From positions 1 through 39,602 of the forward strand of contig CAMBDS010000026.1 in assembly GCA_945865405.1 (NCBI GenBank): a stretch of DNA of 39,602 nt, written 5' to 3'. Below the pieces are notes generated by a model, which saw nothing but the letters and a program-made list of their open reading frames with translations, searched no databases and had not been told where the DNA came from. The DNA is from Caldithrix abyssi DSM 13497 (GTDB lineage Bacteria; Electryoneota; AABM5-125-24; Hatepunaeales; Hatepunaeaceae). Positions 23,638 through 32,960 of the stretch are shown here, in pieces; within the stretch, counting starts at the first letter, position 1; each line of letters begins with the position of its first letter. The position numbers were made by a program, and so were the translations under genes.

Positions 23638-24690
23638 ACTAATAATACAAGTATTGAATTTCGCAGAGCAAATTCGCTCTACCTACAAGCTGCACGCTGT
23701 CAAAAGACAGATAAGGTACCGATCTGGCTCATGCGGCAGGCTGGCAGGTACTTGCCGGAATACCGTGAAGTCAGGTCAAAACACTCATTTCTCGACCTGT
23801 GCAACATACCGGAAGTTGCAACTGAAGTGACACTCCAGCCTATTCGCCGTTTCGGGTTCGATGCATCAATACTCTTCAGCGATATCTTAATTCCTCTCGT
23901 TCCAATGGGAGCCAAGCTCAGTTTTGAAGAGGGAAGCGGTCCTCATATTTCCAATCAGTTACGCACCGTTCATGACGTTGATGCTATGAGATCTATAGAA
24001 CCGGAAAGTGATCTTAAACAGGTAATGAGTGCGGTAAAAATGATCCGGAAAGAGTTGCCGGAAACAACTGCATTGATTGGATTTGCCGGAGCACCTTTCA
24101 CTTTGGCTTCGTACTGGGTAGAAGGAGGTAAGCCTGATCCGTTTGTCAATCTGAAAACGATGATGTATCGAGAGCCTGGGACATTTCGTTCGATGCTTGC
24201 CAAACTTGGTGAGACAGTTTCCCGAACGCTTACAGCAATAGTAAAGGCGGGGGCAGATGCCATTCAGGTATTTGATACGTGGGGTGGGGTATTGGCGAAA
24301 CATGAATTTCGCGAATACAACCTGCCCGTGCTAAAGGGAATATTCGCTCAACTTCGTCCACTTGGTGTCCCGATGACCTATTTCGTAAAAGATGGAGGGC
24401 ATCTTTTAAGCGAGGTTAAAGAGACGGGTGCAGATGTTATCGGAATCGATTGGCGAACCAGTTTTGGAGATGCTCGTAAAGTCTTTGGAAAGAAAGTTTC
24501 AGTACAAGGAAACCTTGACCCGACAGTGCTGTTCGGTGATGAAAAGACAATCCGAAGGGAGACTCGCCGGGTACTTGAAGAGGCGAAAGGCCAGGCCGGA
24601 CACATATTTAATCTCGGTCATGGAATCCTTCCTAAAACTCCAATTCAATCCGTAGAATTCCTTATCGATGAAATTCGATGTGCCAGATGA
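23632..24690 (+). CDS. hemE: Uroporphyrinogen decarboxylase, apparent non-AUG start
   Basis: HemE decarboxylates the four acetates of uroporphyrinogen III to give coproporphyrinogen III. Motifs include WLMRQAGRYLPEYR, FSDILIPLVPMGA, GFAGAPFTLASYWVEG, QVFDTWGG, DVIGIDWR, VQGNLDP and FNLGHGILP. The first in-frame ATG (23731) falls inside the RQAGR active-site motif. The 33 codons before it encode the normal family N-terminus (EFRRANSLYLQAA, then KVPIWLM), yet hold no ATG, GTG, TTG or CTG back to the stop at 23605. AAAGGGG at 23622-23628 sits just ahead of ATT 23632 and ATC 23635, so one of these is the likely start. This gives 352 or 351 residues, normal for the family. A frameshift from TTG 23598 is the alternative. 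Confidence 0.9.
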   Translation: MITNNTSIEFRRANSLYLQAARCQKTDKVPIWLMRQAGRYLPEYREVRSKHSFLDLCNIPEVATEVTLQPIRRFGFDASILFSDILIPLVPMGAKLSFEEGSGPHISNQLRTVHDVDAMRSIEPESDLKQVMSAVKMIRKELPETTALIGFAGAPFTLASYWVEGGKPDPFVNLKTMMYREPGTFRSMLAKLGETVSRTLTAIVKAGADAIQVFDTWGGVLAKHEFREYNLPVLKGIFAQLRPLGVPMTYFVKDGGHLLSEVKETGADVIGIDWRTSFGDARKVFGKKVSVQGNLDPTVLFGDEKTIRRETRRVLEEAKGQAGHIFNLGHGILPKTPIQSVEFLIDEIRCAR

Positions 24691-26087
24691 TCGACTCAGA
24701 AAAACACTTTGGGATTTCAGAAGAAAAATTGTTCGATTTGGTTGAACGTCTGGACGTTCGTGGCCCAAGGTATACTTCTTATCCCACGGTTCCAGTCTGG
24801 AAGTCGGAATTTCCGGCATACTATTTTGAGGAAGCATTAGCCCGCGTTGCCACTGATCGCAAACCCATCGCAGTGTATCTTCACTTCCCTTTTTGTAGCA
24901 AGCGCTGTCTCTTTTGTGGTTGCAACAGCCATATCACCCACGATAACGAACGCATCACCCACTATATTTCGGCACTCAAAAAAGAGATTGAAAAGTCATC
25001 AGTTATTCTCAATGGCAAGGTTAACTGTCAATGGTTGCACCTCGGTGGAGGGACTCCTACCCATACACCTGCCAAACTTTTGGCGGAGTTACTTGATTTC
25101 CTGTTGGTTCGAATTCCTCCGGTAACTGATGCAGAGTTATCGGTCGAGGTAGATCCTCGCGTCACTACCGACGAGCACTTGAAACTCCTTGTGGATAGAG
25201 GTTTTCGTAGAATTTCTATTGGGTTGCAAGACCTAAATCCTGAAGTACAATTGGCGGTGATGCGCGAGTACTCCTTTGAAAAAATGAATGAATTCGTTGC
25301 CAAATGTCGGTCGTTTGGGTTCACCTCTACTAACATCGACTTGATCTATGGATTACCTCACCAGACCAGGACAACCTGGTGTCATACGCTTGAACAAGTA
25401 GTGACTCTTCGGCCGGACAGACTTGCATGCTTTGGCTATGCCCATCTTCCTGAAAAAACACGACATCAAAGAGCAATCGACGAAACTGCCTTGCCTGATC
25501 CAAGGCAAAGATTAGGGATGTTGCTCGATGCAAACGCCTTCTTTGTCAGCAAGGGTTATGATGCTATAGGTTTTGACCATTTTGCTTTACCTGATGATAA
25601 GCTCTCGAAAGCACTCAGGAATGGCAAAATGTGGAGAAATTTTATGGGCTATACAGAAATTCGAGGGCTTGAGATGGTCGGTTTTGGAGCTTCATCGATA
25701 AGCGAATTCAATGAGTTGTTCGTCCAAAATATTACTTTACCAGAAGATTATAACGCTCAAATTGAAATGGGAAATTGGGCTATCGCAAAGGGATATTCAC
25801 ATAGCGATGACGATCTCATGCGAAAAATTCTTATCAACGACCTGATGTGTAATCTGCTCATACGAGTTCCCCCGGAAGCTTCACTCATGCCGAAAGATTT
25901 GATTGATCCACTTAAGGAGACAATAGAGTCGCTCTGGCCGTTCGAGTCGGAGGGGTTGATAACTGCATCCGCCAACGGAGAATATGCCGTTACCGACATC
26001 GGGAGGCTGTTCCTGCGCAATCTGGCAATGCCTTTCGATCAATATCTCCCGAAGCAATCTACTGTCAACTTCTCTCGCACCATCTAA
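24687..26087 (+). CDS. hemN: Oxygen-independent coproporphyrinogen III oxidase
   Basis: 466-residue radical-SAM enzyme that converts coproporphyrinogen III to protoporphyrinogen IX without oxygen. It has GPRYTSYPTVP near the N-terminus, the YLHFPFC entry and the iron-sulfur triad C70-x3-C74-x2-C77 followed by GC, then LHLGGGTPTH, SVEVDPR, ISIGLQD and DLIYGLPHQT. The C-terminal HemN domain is present (GLEMVGFGASSIS). Its full length and N-terminal extension fit HemN proper rather than the HemW chaperone. ATG 24687 overlaps the hemE stop by four bases (ATGA). ATG 24678 is a possible alternative start. Confidence 0.95.
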   Translation: MIDSEKHFGISEEKLFDLVERLDVRGPRYTSYPTVPVWKSEFPAYYFEEALARVATDRKPIAVYLHFPFCSKRCLFCGCNSHITHDNERITHYISALKKEIEKSSVILNGKVNCQWLHLGGGTPTHTPAKLLAELLDFLLVRIPPVTDAELSVEVDPRVTTDEHLKLLVDRGFRRISIGLQDLNPEVQLAVMREYSFEKMNEFVAKCRSFGFTSTNIDLIYGLPHQTRTTWCHTLEQVVTLRPDRLACFGYAHLPEKTRHQRAIDETALPDPRQRLGMLLDANAFFVSKGYDAIGFDHFALPDDKLSKALRNGKMWRNFMGYTEIRGLEMVGFGASSISEFNELFVQNITLPEDYNAQIEMGNWAIAKGYSHSDDDLMRKILINDLMCNLLIRVPPEASLMPKDLIDPLKETIESLWPFESEGLITASANGEYAVTDIGRLFLRNLAMPFDQYLPKQSTVNFSRTI

Positions 26088-26091
26088 AATA

Positions 26092-27051
26092 ATGAGTCAC
26101 AGGCGAGGAATACTGCTAGCGAATATGGGAGGGCCACCTGATCTGGCAGGAGTCAAGCCGTTTCTCAACTCCATTCTCAGCGATCCATTCATACTTGGAA
26201 TGCCAACAATCTTCAGGATTCCGCTCAGTCGGTTGATCGTCAATCTGCGCTTGAAAAAGGTGATTTCACGCTACAAACTAATCGGTAGTGGTTCTCCCTT
26301 AACAAAATGGTCAGATTTATTCGTCAAAGAATTAAGAAACGAACTTGATCAGAATGATTATACAGATGTAGCTATTGACTATACCTTTCGTTATTGCCCG
26401 CCAACAATCGAAGAATCATTGAACAAATTCAAATCCGCAGGGATCGACGAAGTAATTCTTTTCCCACTCTTTCCCCACTACACACGAGCAATGACCGGCT
26501 CGATCTCAGCGTTGGCCCAAGTACAATGTAAAGAGCTGAGGATATGTCTGCGCGAAATTCCATCATGGGGATTGGATAGAGACCTTATAGCACTTCAGAT
26601 GAGTTACCTTGAAGTGGCACTCAACGAAGCCGGACCTGAAGCAAGAGTGCTCTTTGTTGCGCACGGGATTCCATTAAGCGAAATTCAACGAGGCGATAGG
26701 TACAAAATTGAGGTTGAGAAGACTGCTAAGTCGTTGGCAGAACGCCTGCCGGAGGGAGTAGAGTGTTCATTGGCGTATAGTAGTCGACTTGGGCCAATGA
26801 AATGGCTGGAACCTTATCTCGAAGACGAGTTGAAGAGGCTGGGAGGATCGCCAAGGCCGCTTATCATTATGCAACTCAGTTTTGTTTTTGATTGCCTCGA
26901 AACACTTTACGATCTCGATATTGTTGCTGTCAAATCTGCTCGTGAAATGGAAATTGAAAAAGTGATAAGAGTCCCTTCATTCAATGACGACCCACGTTTT
27001 GTTAAGATCATTGCAAAAATTGTTCGTGAGGCACTTGATGCCAGCGCCTGA
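26092..27051 (+). CDS. hemH: Ferrochelatase
   Basis: 319-residue HemH, inserting ferrous iron into the porphyrin. It begins with RRGILLANMGGPP, and has FRYCPPTIEESL, LFPLFPHYTRAMTGS and the catalytic FVAHGIP with H191. The C-terminal motif normally reading D-H-x-E-T-L is FDCLETLYDLD here: the metal-site glutamate E270 is kept but the neighbouring histidine is C268. The longer open frame back to 25984 overlaps hemN and is not part of the protein; ATG 26092 is 4 bases after the hemN stop. Substrate (protoporphyrin or coproporphyrin) is judged protoporphyrin because hemN lies alongside. Confidence 0.93.
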   Translation: MSHRRGILLANMGGPPDLAGVKPFLNSILSDPFILGMPTIFRIPLSRLIVNLRLKKVISRYKLIGSGSPLTKWSDLFVKELRNELDQNDYTDVAIDYTFRYCPPTIEESLNKFKSAGIDEVILFPLFPHYTRAMTGSISALAQVQCKELRICLREIPSWGLDRDLIALQMSYLEVALNEAGPEARVLFVAHGIPLSEIQRGDRYKIEVEKTAKSLAERLPEGVECSLAYSSRLGPMKWLEPYLEDELKRLGGSPRPLIIMQLSFVFDCLETLYDLDIVAVKSAREMEIEKVIRVPSFNDDPRFVKIIAKIVREALDASA

Positions 27052-28450
27052 TGGTAAGACTACAACCATAGTAGTAGTAGGGGCTGGGGTCTCAGGACTC
27101 TCATCTGCGTGGCTGATCAGCCAATCGGCAAAAGCAAAGAATCTAAAGATTGACTTGAAAGTGCTTGAAGCGACCGAACGGCATGGCGGGGCGACCAAGA
27201 CAGATTTGATTGAGAATTATCTTTGCGAATGGGGGCCTAACGGGTTCCTTGATAATGAACCGGCAACGCTAAATCTGGTGAGAAGTTTGGAACTGGAGGG
27301 CGAGCTTGTCCGAGCGAGTGAAGCTTCGGCAAATCGATACATTTACCACTCTGGTAAGATGAGAATTGTCCCGACCAAACCACTCGCTTTTTTAACTTCT
27401 AATATCCTTCCTTTTTCGGCAAAACTCCGTATTGCAATGGAGATTTTCATTAAACCAAGAATAGACGGGGTTGATGAAACTGTCAAGTCATTTGGCGAGA
27501 GACGACTCGGGAAAATGTTCACTAAATTTTTACTCGATCCGATGGTTTCCGGGATATTTGCCGGGAATATTGAAGAACTCTCTCTAAAGGCGATTTTTCC
27601 GAAGATGGTTGAAATGGAGCGTGAGTATGGAGGATTGTTCAAGGCGTTGATTACCAAAGGCAAAGAGGCGAAGAAGAACGGTAAAAAGGCTGCTGGCCCG
27701 GCTGGATCTGGTGCGACTCTGCACACTTTCCGAAAGGGAATGGGGCAATTGACGGATGTGCTCGCTGAAAAATTGGGCAATGCATTAGTTATTAACTCTG
27801 AAGTGAATGTGATTGAGAGAGTTGGGAATCGTTTTTTGGTGAGATCGAGCGTCGGGACAATTCTGGCAGATATTGTCGTTTTGGCAATACCATCATATGC
27901 GGCCGCAAAGATCTTGAGGGAGATCGACTCAAGCGTAGCAGATGCATTGTGTCAAATAACTTACGCTCCAGCCGATGTAGTATGTAGTGGATATGAAAAG
28001 AGCCAATTGACAAATCCACTCAACGGTTTTGGAGTCTTAATACCACGTTCGGAAGGAATCCGCTCGCTTGGAACTCTCTGGAGCGATCAAATTTTTCCCG
28101 GACAAGCTCCGAACGGTAAGCGGCTACTAAGGACGATTATCGGCGGTGCACACGATAAAGGGATAGCGAAGATACATGAAATTGAGCTTCTAAAGATCGC
28201 ACAAGCAGATAACCAGAAGGTAATGGGATTGTACGGCATACCTCAGTTCAGTAAGATTTTCCGCCACCCCCAAGGAATAGCACAATATAATGTCGGTCAC
28301 CTCGAAAAAGTTGCAACTCTTGACAAATTGGAACAGGAATTGCGTGGACTGTATTTCACAGGGGCAGCCTATAGGGGAGTCTCTGTGAACGGTGCAGCCA
28401 AGGATGCCTATAGGGTTGCTGGCGAAGCACTAAAATTTGAGGTGAATTGA
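27038..28450 (+). CDS. hemG: Protoporphyrinogen oxidase, HemY type
   Basis: 470-residue FAD-dependent oxidase of the HemY/HemG (PPOX) family. The dinucleotide fold IVVVGAGVSGLSSAW is followed by VLEATERHGGATKT. The middle has FLLDPMVSGIFAGN and the C-terminus LYFTGAAYRGVSVNGAAKDAYRVA, the second FAD-binding region. It would oxidise protoporphyrinogen IX to protoporphyrin IX, or coproporphyrinogen to coproporphyrin in the Gram-positive variant. ATG 27038 follows GTGAGG at a suitable distance and overlaps hemH by 14 bases; the longer frame from 26984 is less likely. Enzymes of this type normally use oxygen, which is odd beside the oxygen-independent HemN. Confidence 0.92.
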   Translation: MPAPDGKTTTIVVVGAGVSGLSSAWLISQSAKAKNLKIDLKVLEATERHGGATKTDLIENYLCEWGPNGFLDNEPATLNLVRSLELEGELVRASEASANRYIYHSGKMRIVPTKPLAFLTSNILPFSAKLRIAMEIFIKPRIDGVDETVKSFGERRLGKMFTKFLLDPMVSGIFAGNIEELSLKAIFPKMVEMEREYGGLFKALITKGKEAKKNGKKAAGPAGSGATLHTFRKGMGQLTDVLAEKLGNALVINSEVNVIERVGNRFLVRSSVGTILADIVVLAIPSYAAAKILREIDSSVADALCQITYAPADVVCSGYEKSQLTNPLNGFGVLIPRSEGIRSLGTLWSDQIFPGQAPNGKRLLRTIIGGAHDKGIAKIHEIELLKIAQADNQKVMGLYGIPQFSKIFRHPQGIAQYNVGHLEKVATLDKLEQELRGLYFTGAAYRGVSVNGAAKDAYRVAGEALKFEVN

Positions 28451-29277
28451 TGGACTTAATAGTTTTCAGGCTTTTACCAATAGTAATCTTTTTGGTTGCA
28501 GCGTTTCTTCTTGCCTGGTGGGTAAGGATATTTTCGCATCCATCCCGCATCGGTGAAGAACGCGCAAGCAGTTTCGGTGGGGTTGTTTCTATTATTTTCA
28601 TCGGTTGGGCAATAGTTGCAACAGTTGTCCAAGGTCAAGCACCTGTTCTAAATATTGGGCAATTGCTTTTCTTTCTGGGAATTCTCATCTGGGCAGCTCA
28701 GAGTTATCTTCAATCAAAAGTTCGTCAACGTATGCTGGTTCTATTGCCGTTGGTGGTGATAGTCACGATGTTTTTATCGGGAATATTATTGGGAACTGGC
28801 CGCCCGGAGAGGATCGCCGAAAATCTATCAGGAGGTACTACCGGAGTCCATATGGTTCTGTCAATGGCTGGTGTGGCAATGCTTTTAGGCAGCGGTGTCT
28901 TTGCAGCAGAGCAATTGACGCTTCACAGGCATTTGAAAAACAGAATCTTCGGACGATGGTTCAGCTATCTTCCATCGCTTGAGGACCTTGACCGTCTTCG
29001 ACGGCATTCCTTAAAGGCGGGATGGCTCATTGTTACATTCAGTCTGTTGATGGCGCTTGTCTGGATGCAGATAGGCAATTCAACATCAAGCGCTCTCATC
29101 TCGCATCTTCATCCTATGTTGACCTTATGGACAATCCTGACGATGTTTGTTCTCGCGAATAAGTATGGTTGGTTAGCAATCAATAGACTGGCGGCAACAT
29201 CACTTTTCCTTTCAGTCCTCGTGCTTGTATTGTTACTGGTATCCCTATATGAGATATTCGGGAAGGATTTCGCATGA
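28450..29277 (+). CDS. hemX: HemX/CcsA-like membrane protein
   Basis: 275-residue integral membrane protein with about eight hydrophobic segments. The arrangement, conserved histidines in TM regions (GVHMVLSMAG and SHLHPMLTLWT) and a long GYL-less loop match the CcsA/HemX family. HemX-type proteins are regularly encoded before hemA and have been linked to control of glutamyl-tRNA reductase level; CcsA-type proteins move heme for cytochrome c assembly. The tryptophan-rich WWD heme-handling motif of CcsA is not evident, favouring HemX. ATG 28450 shares one base with the hemG stop, and the gene overlaps hemA by ATGA at 29274. Confidence 0.82.
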   Translation: MDLIVFRLLPIVIFLVAAFLLAWWVRIFSHPSRIGEERASSFGGVVSIIFIGWAIVATVVQGQAPVLNIGQLLFFLGILIWAAQSYLQSKVRQRMLVLLPLVVIVTMFLSGILLGTGRPERIAENLSGGTTGVHMVLSMAGVAMLLGSGVFAAEQLTLHRHLKNRIFGRWFSYLPSLEDLDRLRRHSLKAGWLIVTFSLLMALVWMQIGNSTSSALISHLHPMLTLWTILTMFVLANKYGWLAINRLAATSLFLSVLVLVLLLVSLYEIFGKDFA

Positions 29278-30572
29278 GACTGGAGATGATCGGGTTAAAC
29301 CATACAACTTCTTCTATCGATATCCGTGATAAAGCTGCGCTTGGGCCGGATCGAATTGAAGAGACGGTGAAAACTTTATTGCGGGTTCATGACATATCTG
29401 GAGTAGTGATACTATCGACCTGTAATCGTACCGAAATCTACATTTCGCCCAAATTTCATACACCACAAGCTGATTTGCGTGAGATGTTCGAAGCATTGAC
29501 CGGGATCAGTTCAATAGAAGCAAATTCGGCATACATCTATCAAGACGAGGAAGCAGCAAGACATCTTTTTCGAGTCGCTTCAGGGTTGGATTCACAGCTT
29601 CTGGGCGAGGTGCAGGTTCTATCCCAAGTGAAGGACGCCTATCACAAAGCGCTCGAACTTAATTCATCAAACAATATTCTGAACAAGCTTTTCACAAGGG
29701 CATTGGAGTGCGGCAAATTTGTACGCAGTAATACCGGTATCTCCCAAGGTGCAGTATCGGTAGCGAGTGCCGCCGTTCAGCTTGCAACAAGAGTTTATGG
29801 AAGCCTTGAAGGTCATAATGTGTTACTTGTTGGTGCTGGCGAAACGGCAAGGCTCACCGCAAAATACCTTGTAAAATCAGGGGTGACGTCATGGCGGGTA
29901 TCAAATCGAACGGTTGCGAATGGGCAGGTTGTTGCCGATTTGATCGGTGGAGAGGTGGTCAATTTTCCGCCAACAGCCGAGGATATCAGCTGGGCTGATC
30001 TGGTAATTACAGCAACAAGTTCCTCCGTGGCAGTAGTTACCATGGAGACCGTCAGCTCGGCATTAAGGAAGAATAAAGAGCTTAAACTTTTCCTTGACCT
30101 TGCCATGCCACGTGACGTTGAATTGGCAGTTCGGAATCTTCCTAATACTTATGTTTATGCAGTAGATGATTTTAAAGAGATGGTTGCATCTTCGTTAAAG
30201 GCGCGTGAACAGGAAGCGGTTAGGGCTGAAAAGTTGGTAATGAAACAGGTGAAGGACTACGTCGATTGGTATAATTCAAATCGGATAACTCCTGCTATTC
30301 AACAACTACAGGAAGTTTTTGAAACGATTCGGGTAAGGGAACTCGAAAAAAACATCCGACACTTTAACGAAATCGATCATGAACAGATTGACTTGCTCTC
30401 GCGAAGTCTGATGAAAAAGGTGACTAATCACATCATTGCAAATCTTCGTCATGCGAACACAAACGGTGACGACATTAACCTCGCCAAAGCCCTGAGTAAG
30501 GTGCTGGTGAGCGAGGATGAAGAAAACTTAAACGAAGTGCTTGAGCAATTGGACTATGAGCTTTCCCACTGA
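29274..30572 (+). CDS. hemA: Glutamyl-tRNA reductase
   Basis: 432-residue HemA, the first committed enzyme of the C5 route. It reduces glutamyl-tRNA(Glu) with NADPH to glutamate-1-semialdehyde. The N-terminus reads [17 protein letters not shown], and the thioester-forming cysteine is C50 in STCNRTEIY, the same number as in E. coli. [20 protein letters not shown] and the NADPH-binding [17 protein letters not shown] follow, then a C-terminal dimerisation helix. Length is normal. It overlaps the hemX-like gene by four bases, consistent with coupled expression. Confidence 0.97.
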   Translation: MRLEMIGLNHTTSSIDIRDKAALGPDRIEETVKTLLRVHDISGVVILSTCNRTEIYISPKFHTPQADLREMFEALTGISSIEANSAYIYQDEEAARHLFRVASGLDSQLLGEVQVLSQVKDAYHKALELNSSNNILNKLFTRALECGKFVRSNTGISQGAVSVASAAVQLATRVYGSLEGHNVLLVGAGETARLTAKYLVKSGVTSWRVSNRTVANGQVVADLIGGEVVNFPPTAEDISWADLVITATSSSVAVVTMETVSSALRKNKELKLFLDLAMPRDVELAVRNLPNTYVYAVDDFKEMVASSLKAREQEAVRAEKLVMKQVKDYVDWYNSNRITPAIQQLQEVFETIRVRELEKNIRHFNEIDHEQIDLLSRSLMKKVTNHIIANLRHANTNGDDINLAKALSKVLVSEDEENLNEVLEQLDYELSH

Positions 30573-31533
30573 TCGACCGCGCCGGTTGCGCATCAATGAA
30601 ACAATGCGCCGACTGGTACGCGAAACAATTCTGACGCCGAACGATCTGGTACAACCGATTTTTGTGGTCCCTGGAGAGGGGATAAGACGCGAGATCAAGT
30701 CATTGCCAGGTCAATTCCACTTCGGCGTCGATGAGGCTGTTAAGGAAGCACGAGAGATATTTGCCTCAGGTGTTCCGGCCGTGATTCTCTTTGGAATACC
30801 TGGAAGTAAAGATGCCACTGGAAGCTTAGCCTGGGATCCAAATGGTGAAGTTCAGCGAGCGACACGTAAGATCAAAAAAGCGGTTCCCGAACTTCTCGTT
30901 ATCACCGATGTCTGTCTCTGCGAATACACAGATCACGGGCATTGTGGCGTGATCAAGCAACAACAAGTGTTGAATGATCCAACCCTCGAACTACTCGGTA
31001 AAACAGCGGTTTCGCACGCCAGGGCAGGTGCTGATATTGTTGCTCCGTCTGATATGATGGATGGGCGAATAGGCGCAATACGCGAAGCACTTGATGAAGC
31101 GCTTTTTCCGAACGTTGCCATATTGTCTTATGCCGTCAAATACGCCTCTGCCTATTATGGGCCTTTCAGGGATGCTGCCGGTTCTGCACCACAATTTGGC
31201 AATCGAAATGGATACCAGATGGACCCGGCTAATTTTCGTGAGGCGCTGCGTGAGGTTGAACTCGACATCGAAGAAGGGGCAGACATGTTGATGGTGAAGC
31301 CGGGTACCCCTTATCTCGATGTGCTGGCAAAAGTGAAAGAGACTTTCGGAAGAGTGACTGCCTCGTATCAGGTCTCGGGTGAATATGCGATGATAGAGGC
31401 GGCAGCAGCGATTGGATGGATAGACCGCAGGCGATTAATACTGGAGACATTGACCTGTATCAAACGAGCCGGAGCCGATTTTATCCTTACATACCATGCC
31501 AAAGAGGCTGCTAATTGGCTTAAGAATGGTTAA
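30556..31533 (+). CDS. hemB: Delta-aminolevulinic acid dehydratase (porphobilinogen synthase)
   Basis: 325-residue HemB, condensing two 5-aminolevulinates to porphobilinogen. Schiff-base lysines are K195 ([14 protein letters not shown]) and K248 ([10 protein letters not shown]). The zinc-binding cysteines of the zinc-dependent class are C120, C122 and C130 in [14 protein letters not shown], the same positions as in E. coli, so this is a zinc enzyme. ATG 30556 overlaps hemA by 17 bases; a TTG at 30541 is an alternative start. The protein begins with [16 protein letters not shown], typical of the family. Confidence 0.97.
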   Translation: MSFPTDRPRRLRINETMRRLVRETILTPNDLVQPIFVVPGEGIRREIKSLPGQFHFGVDEAVKEAREIFASGVPAVILFGIPGSKDATGSLAWDPNGEVQRATRKIKKAVPELLVITDVCLCEYTDHGHCGVIKQQQVLNDPTLELLGKTAVSHARAGADIVAPSDMMDGRIGAIREALDEALFPNVAILSYAVKYASAYYGPFRDAAGSAPQFGNRNGYQMDPANFREALREVELDIEEGADMLMVKPGTPYLDVLAKVKETFGRVTASYQVSGEYAMIEAAAAIGWIDRRRLILETLTCIKRAGADFILTYHAKEAANWLKNG

Positions 31534-32815
31534 GGTGCCAAGCGAATCGCAACGACTCTTCGAACGTGCCAGAAAAGTCCTGCCGGGAGGAGTAAATTCA
31601 CCTGTCCGAGCCTTCCGCGCTGTCGGTGGCAATCCAAGATTTATGTTTTCTGCGTCGGGAGCTCATTTAACTGATGTAGATGGCAATACCTACATCGATT
31701 ACATCGGTTCCTGGGGTCCGATGATACTCGGACATACCCATCACGAAGTGACCGAAGCCATTATACGGGCGGCCGAAAGGGGAACGAGTTACGGTGCGCC
31801 TTCGAAGAATGAGGTTGAACTTGCTGAATTGATTGTCGAACGGGTTCCTGCATGCGAAATGGTACGGTTTGTTAATTCAGGCACCGAAGCAACCATGAGC
31901 GCCATCCGCCTTGCCCGAGCCGCTACTGGAAGAGACCTAATCGTCAAATTCGCAGGAGGTTATCACGGTCACGCCGACTCATTCCTTATACAAGCCGGTT
32001 CCGGTGTTGCAACTTTTGGTACTCCTGACAGCCCTGGTGTAACAGTAGGAACCGCAAAAGATACGCGGGTCATAGAATACAATGATATAAATGCAGTGAC
32101 TGAGCTATTCGAAAGTGAAGGAGATCTGATAGCCGGGTTGATTGTCGAAGGTGTTCCCGGAAACATTGGCGTGGTTCCTCATGAAAGTGGTTTTCTTGAG
32201 TTTCTTCGCCAGATTTGCTTGAAGTATGGCACATTGCTCATTTTCGACGAGGTCATGTCCGGCTTTCGGGTACACGAAGCAGGTGCACAAGGGCTATACG
32301 GCATCGCACCCGACTTATCGACATTTGGGAAGATCATTGGGGGAGGCTTGCCTGTAGGGGCTTACTGTGGCAGAAGAGACCTGATGGAGATGATCGCGCC
32401 AAATGGGCCGGTCTATCAAGCTGGCACCCTCTCCGGCAATCCATTGGCTATGGCAGCAGGATTGACTACATTGAGGTTGCTTAATGAGGAAGCTTACGCA
32501 AAGCTGGATATTTCTGGCGCAGCAATTCAGCAAGGGATAGAACAGATCGCCCTTAATATCAACATGTCACTGACTGTCCAAAGGGTTGGATCGATGCTGA
32601 CATTGTTCTTTACAGATCAAAGTGTAAAAAATTACTCCGATGCCAAAGCTTGCGACCATGCGCGATTTGCAGCTTTCTTTCAAGGAATGCTGAACGATGG
32701 CATCCACTTACCTCCCTCAGGCTTCGAAGCCTGGTTTGTCTCAATCGCTCACAGCCCATCAGATATTGAGCTGACCCTCGCAGCAGTAGAACGACAGTTG
32801 AAACAATTAAGCTGA
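31526..32815 (+). CDS. hemL: Glutamate-1-semialdehyde 2,1-aminomutase
   Basis: 429-residue PLP enzyme that turns glutamate-1-semialdehyde into 5-aminolevulinate. It opens with [20 protein letters not shown]. It has [48 protein letters not shown] and the PLP lysine K269 in [16 protein letters not shown]. The usual VEPVAGN motif reads VEGVPGN here, a small departure. ATG 31526 overlaps hemB by 8 bases; the frame is open back to ATG 31496, but that adds ten residues unlike the family. It is the last gene of the heme operon. Confidence 0.95.
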   Translation: MVKVPSESQRLFERARKVLPGGVNSPVRAFRAVGGNPRFMFSASGAHLTDVDGNTYIDYIGSWGPMILGHTHHEVTEAIIRAAERGTSYGAPSKNEVELAELIVERVPACEMVRFVNSGTEATMSAIRLARAATGRDLIVKFAGGYHGHADSFLIQAGSGVATFGTPDSPGVTVGTAKDTRVIEYNDINAVTELFESEGDLIAGLIVEGVPGNIGVVPHESGFLEFLRQICLKYGTLLIFDEVMSGFRVHEAGAQGLYGIAPDLSTFGKIIGGGLPVGAYCGRRDLMEMIAPNGPVYQAGTLSGNPLAMAAGLTTLRLLNEEAYAKLDISGAAIQQGIEQIALNINMSLTVQRVGSMLTLFFTDQSVKNYSDAKACDHARFAAFFQGMLNDGIHLPPSGFEAWFVSIAHSPSDIELTLAAVERQLKQLS

Positions 32816-32840
32816 TAGTGGGTTACGGGTTTCGTTAAGC

Positions 32841-32869
32841 TTGACAGTCGCTGAGAAGTGGGTTAGATT
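32841..32869 (+). promoter_or_regulatory. Promoter of the tRNA gene
   Basis: TTGACA (32841-32846), a 17-base spacer and TAGATT (32864-32869), followed by a G-rich stretch. The tRNA begins 17 bases after the -10 box, as expected for a stable RNA with a short 5' leader. Confidence 0.65.
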
Positions 32870-32885
32870 GGGGGGTATTGATCAA

Positions 32886-32959
32886 GCCCTCGTAGCTCAG
32901 TAGGATAGAGCGCTGGATTCCTAATCCGGAGGTCGCGCGTTCGAATCGCGCCGAGGGTA
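32886..32959 (+). tRNA. tRNA-Arg (anticodon CCU)
   Basis: A full cloverleaf can be folded by eye. The acceptor stem GCCCTCG pairs with CGAGGGT (one G-U pair at the end), the D-arm is GCTC/GAGC, the anticodon arm is CTGGA/TCCGG with loop TTCCTAA, and the T-arm is GCGCG/CGCGC with TTCGAAT. The anticodon CCT at 32920-32922 reads AGG (Arg). A is the discriminator base, and CCA is not encoded. Confidence 0.95.
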
Positions 32960-32960
32960 C

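Noticed and set aside
23589..23645. prfB-like programmed +1 frameshift before hemE
   Set aside because: An SD-like AAAGGGG and a TAA are present, but the spacing (about 11 bases) and the missing slippery codon do not fit the known prfB signal. Kept only as a weak alternative to a rare start.
24678..24690. hemN start at ATG 24678
   Set aside because: It adds only three residues; ATG 24687 forms the common ATGA overlap with hemE. The choice has no effect on function.
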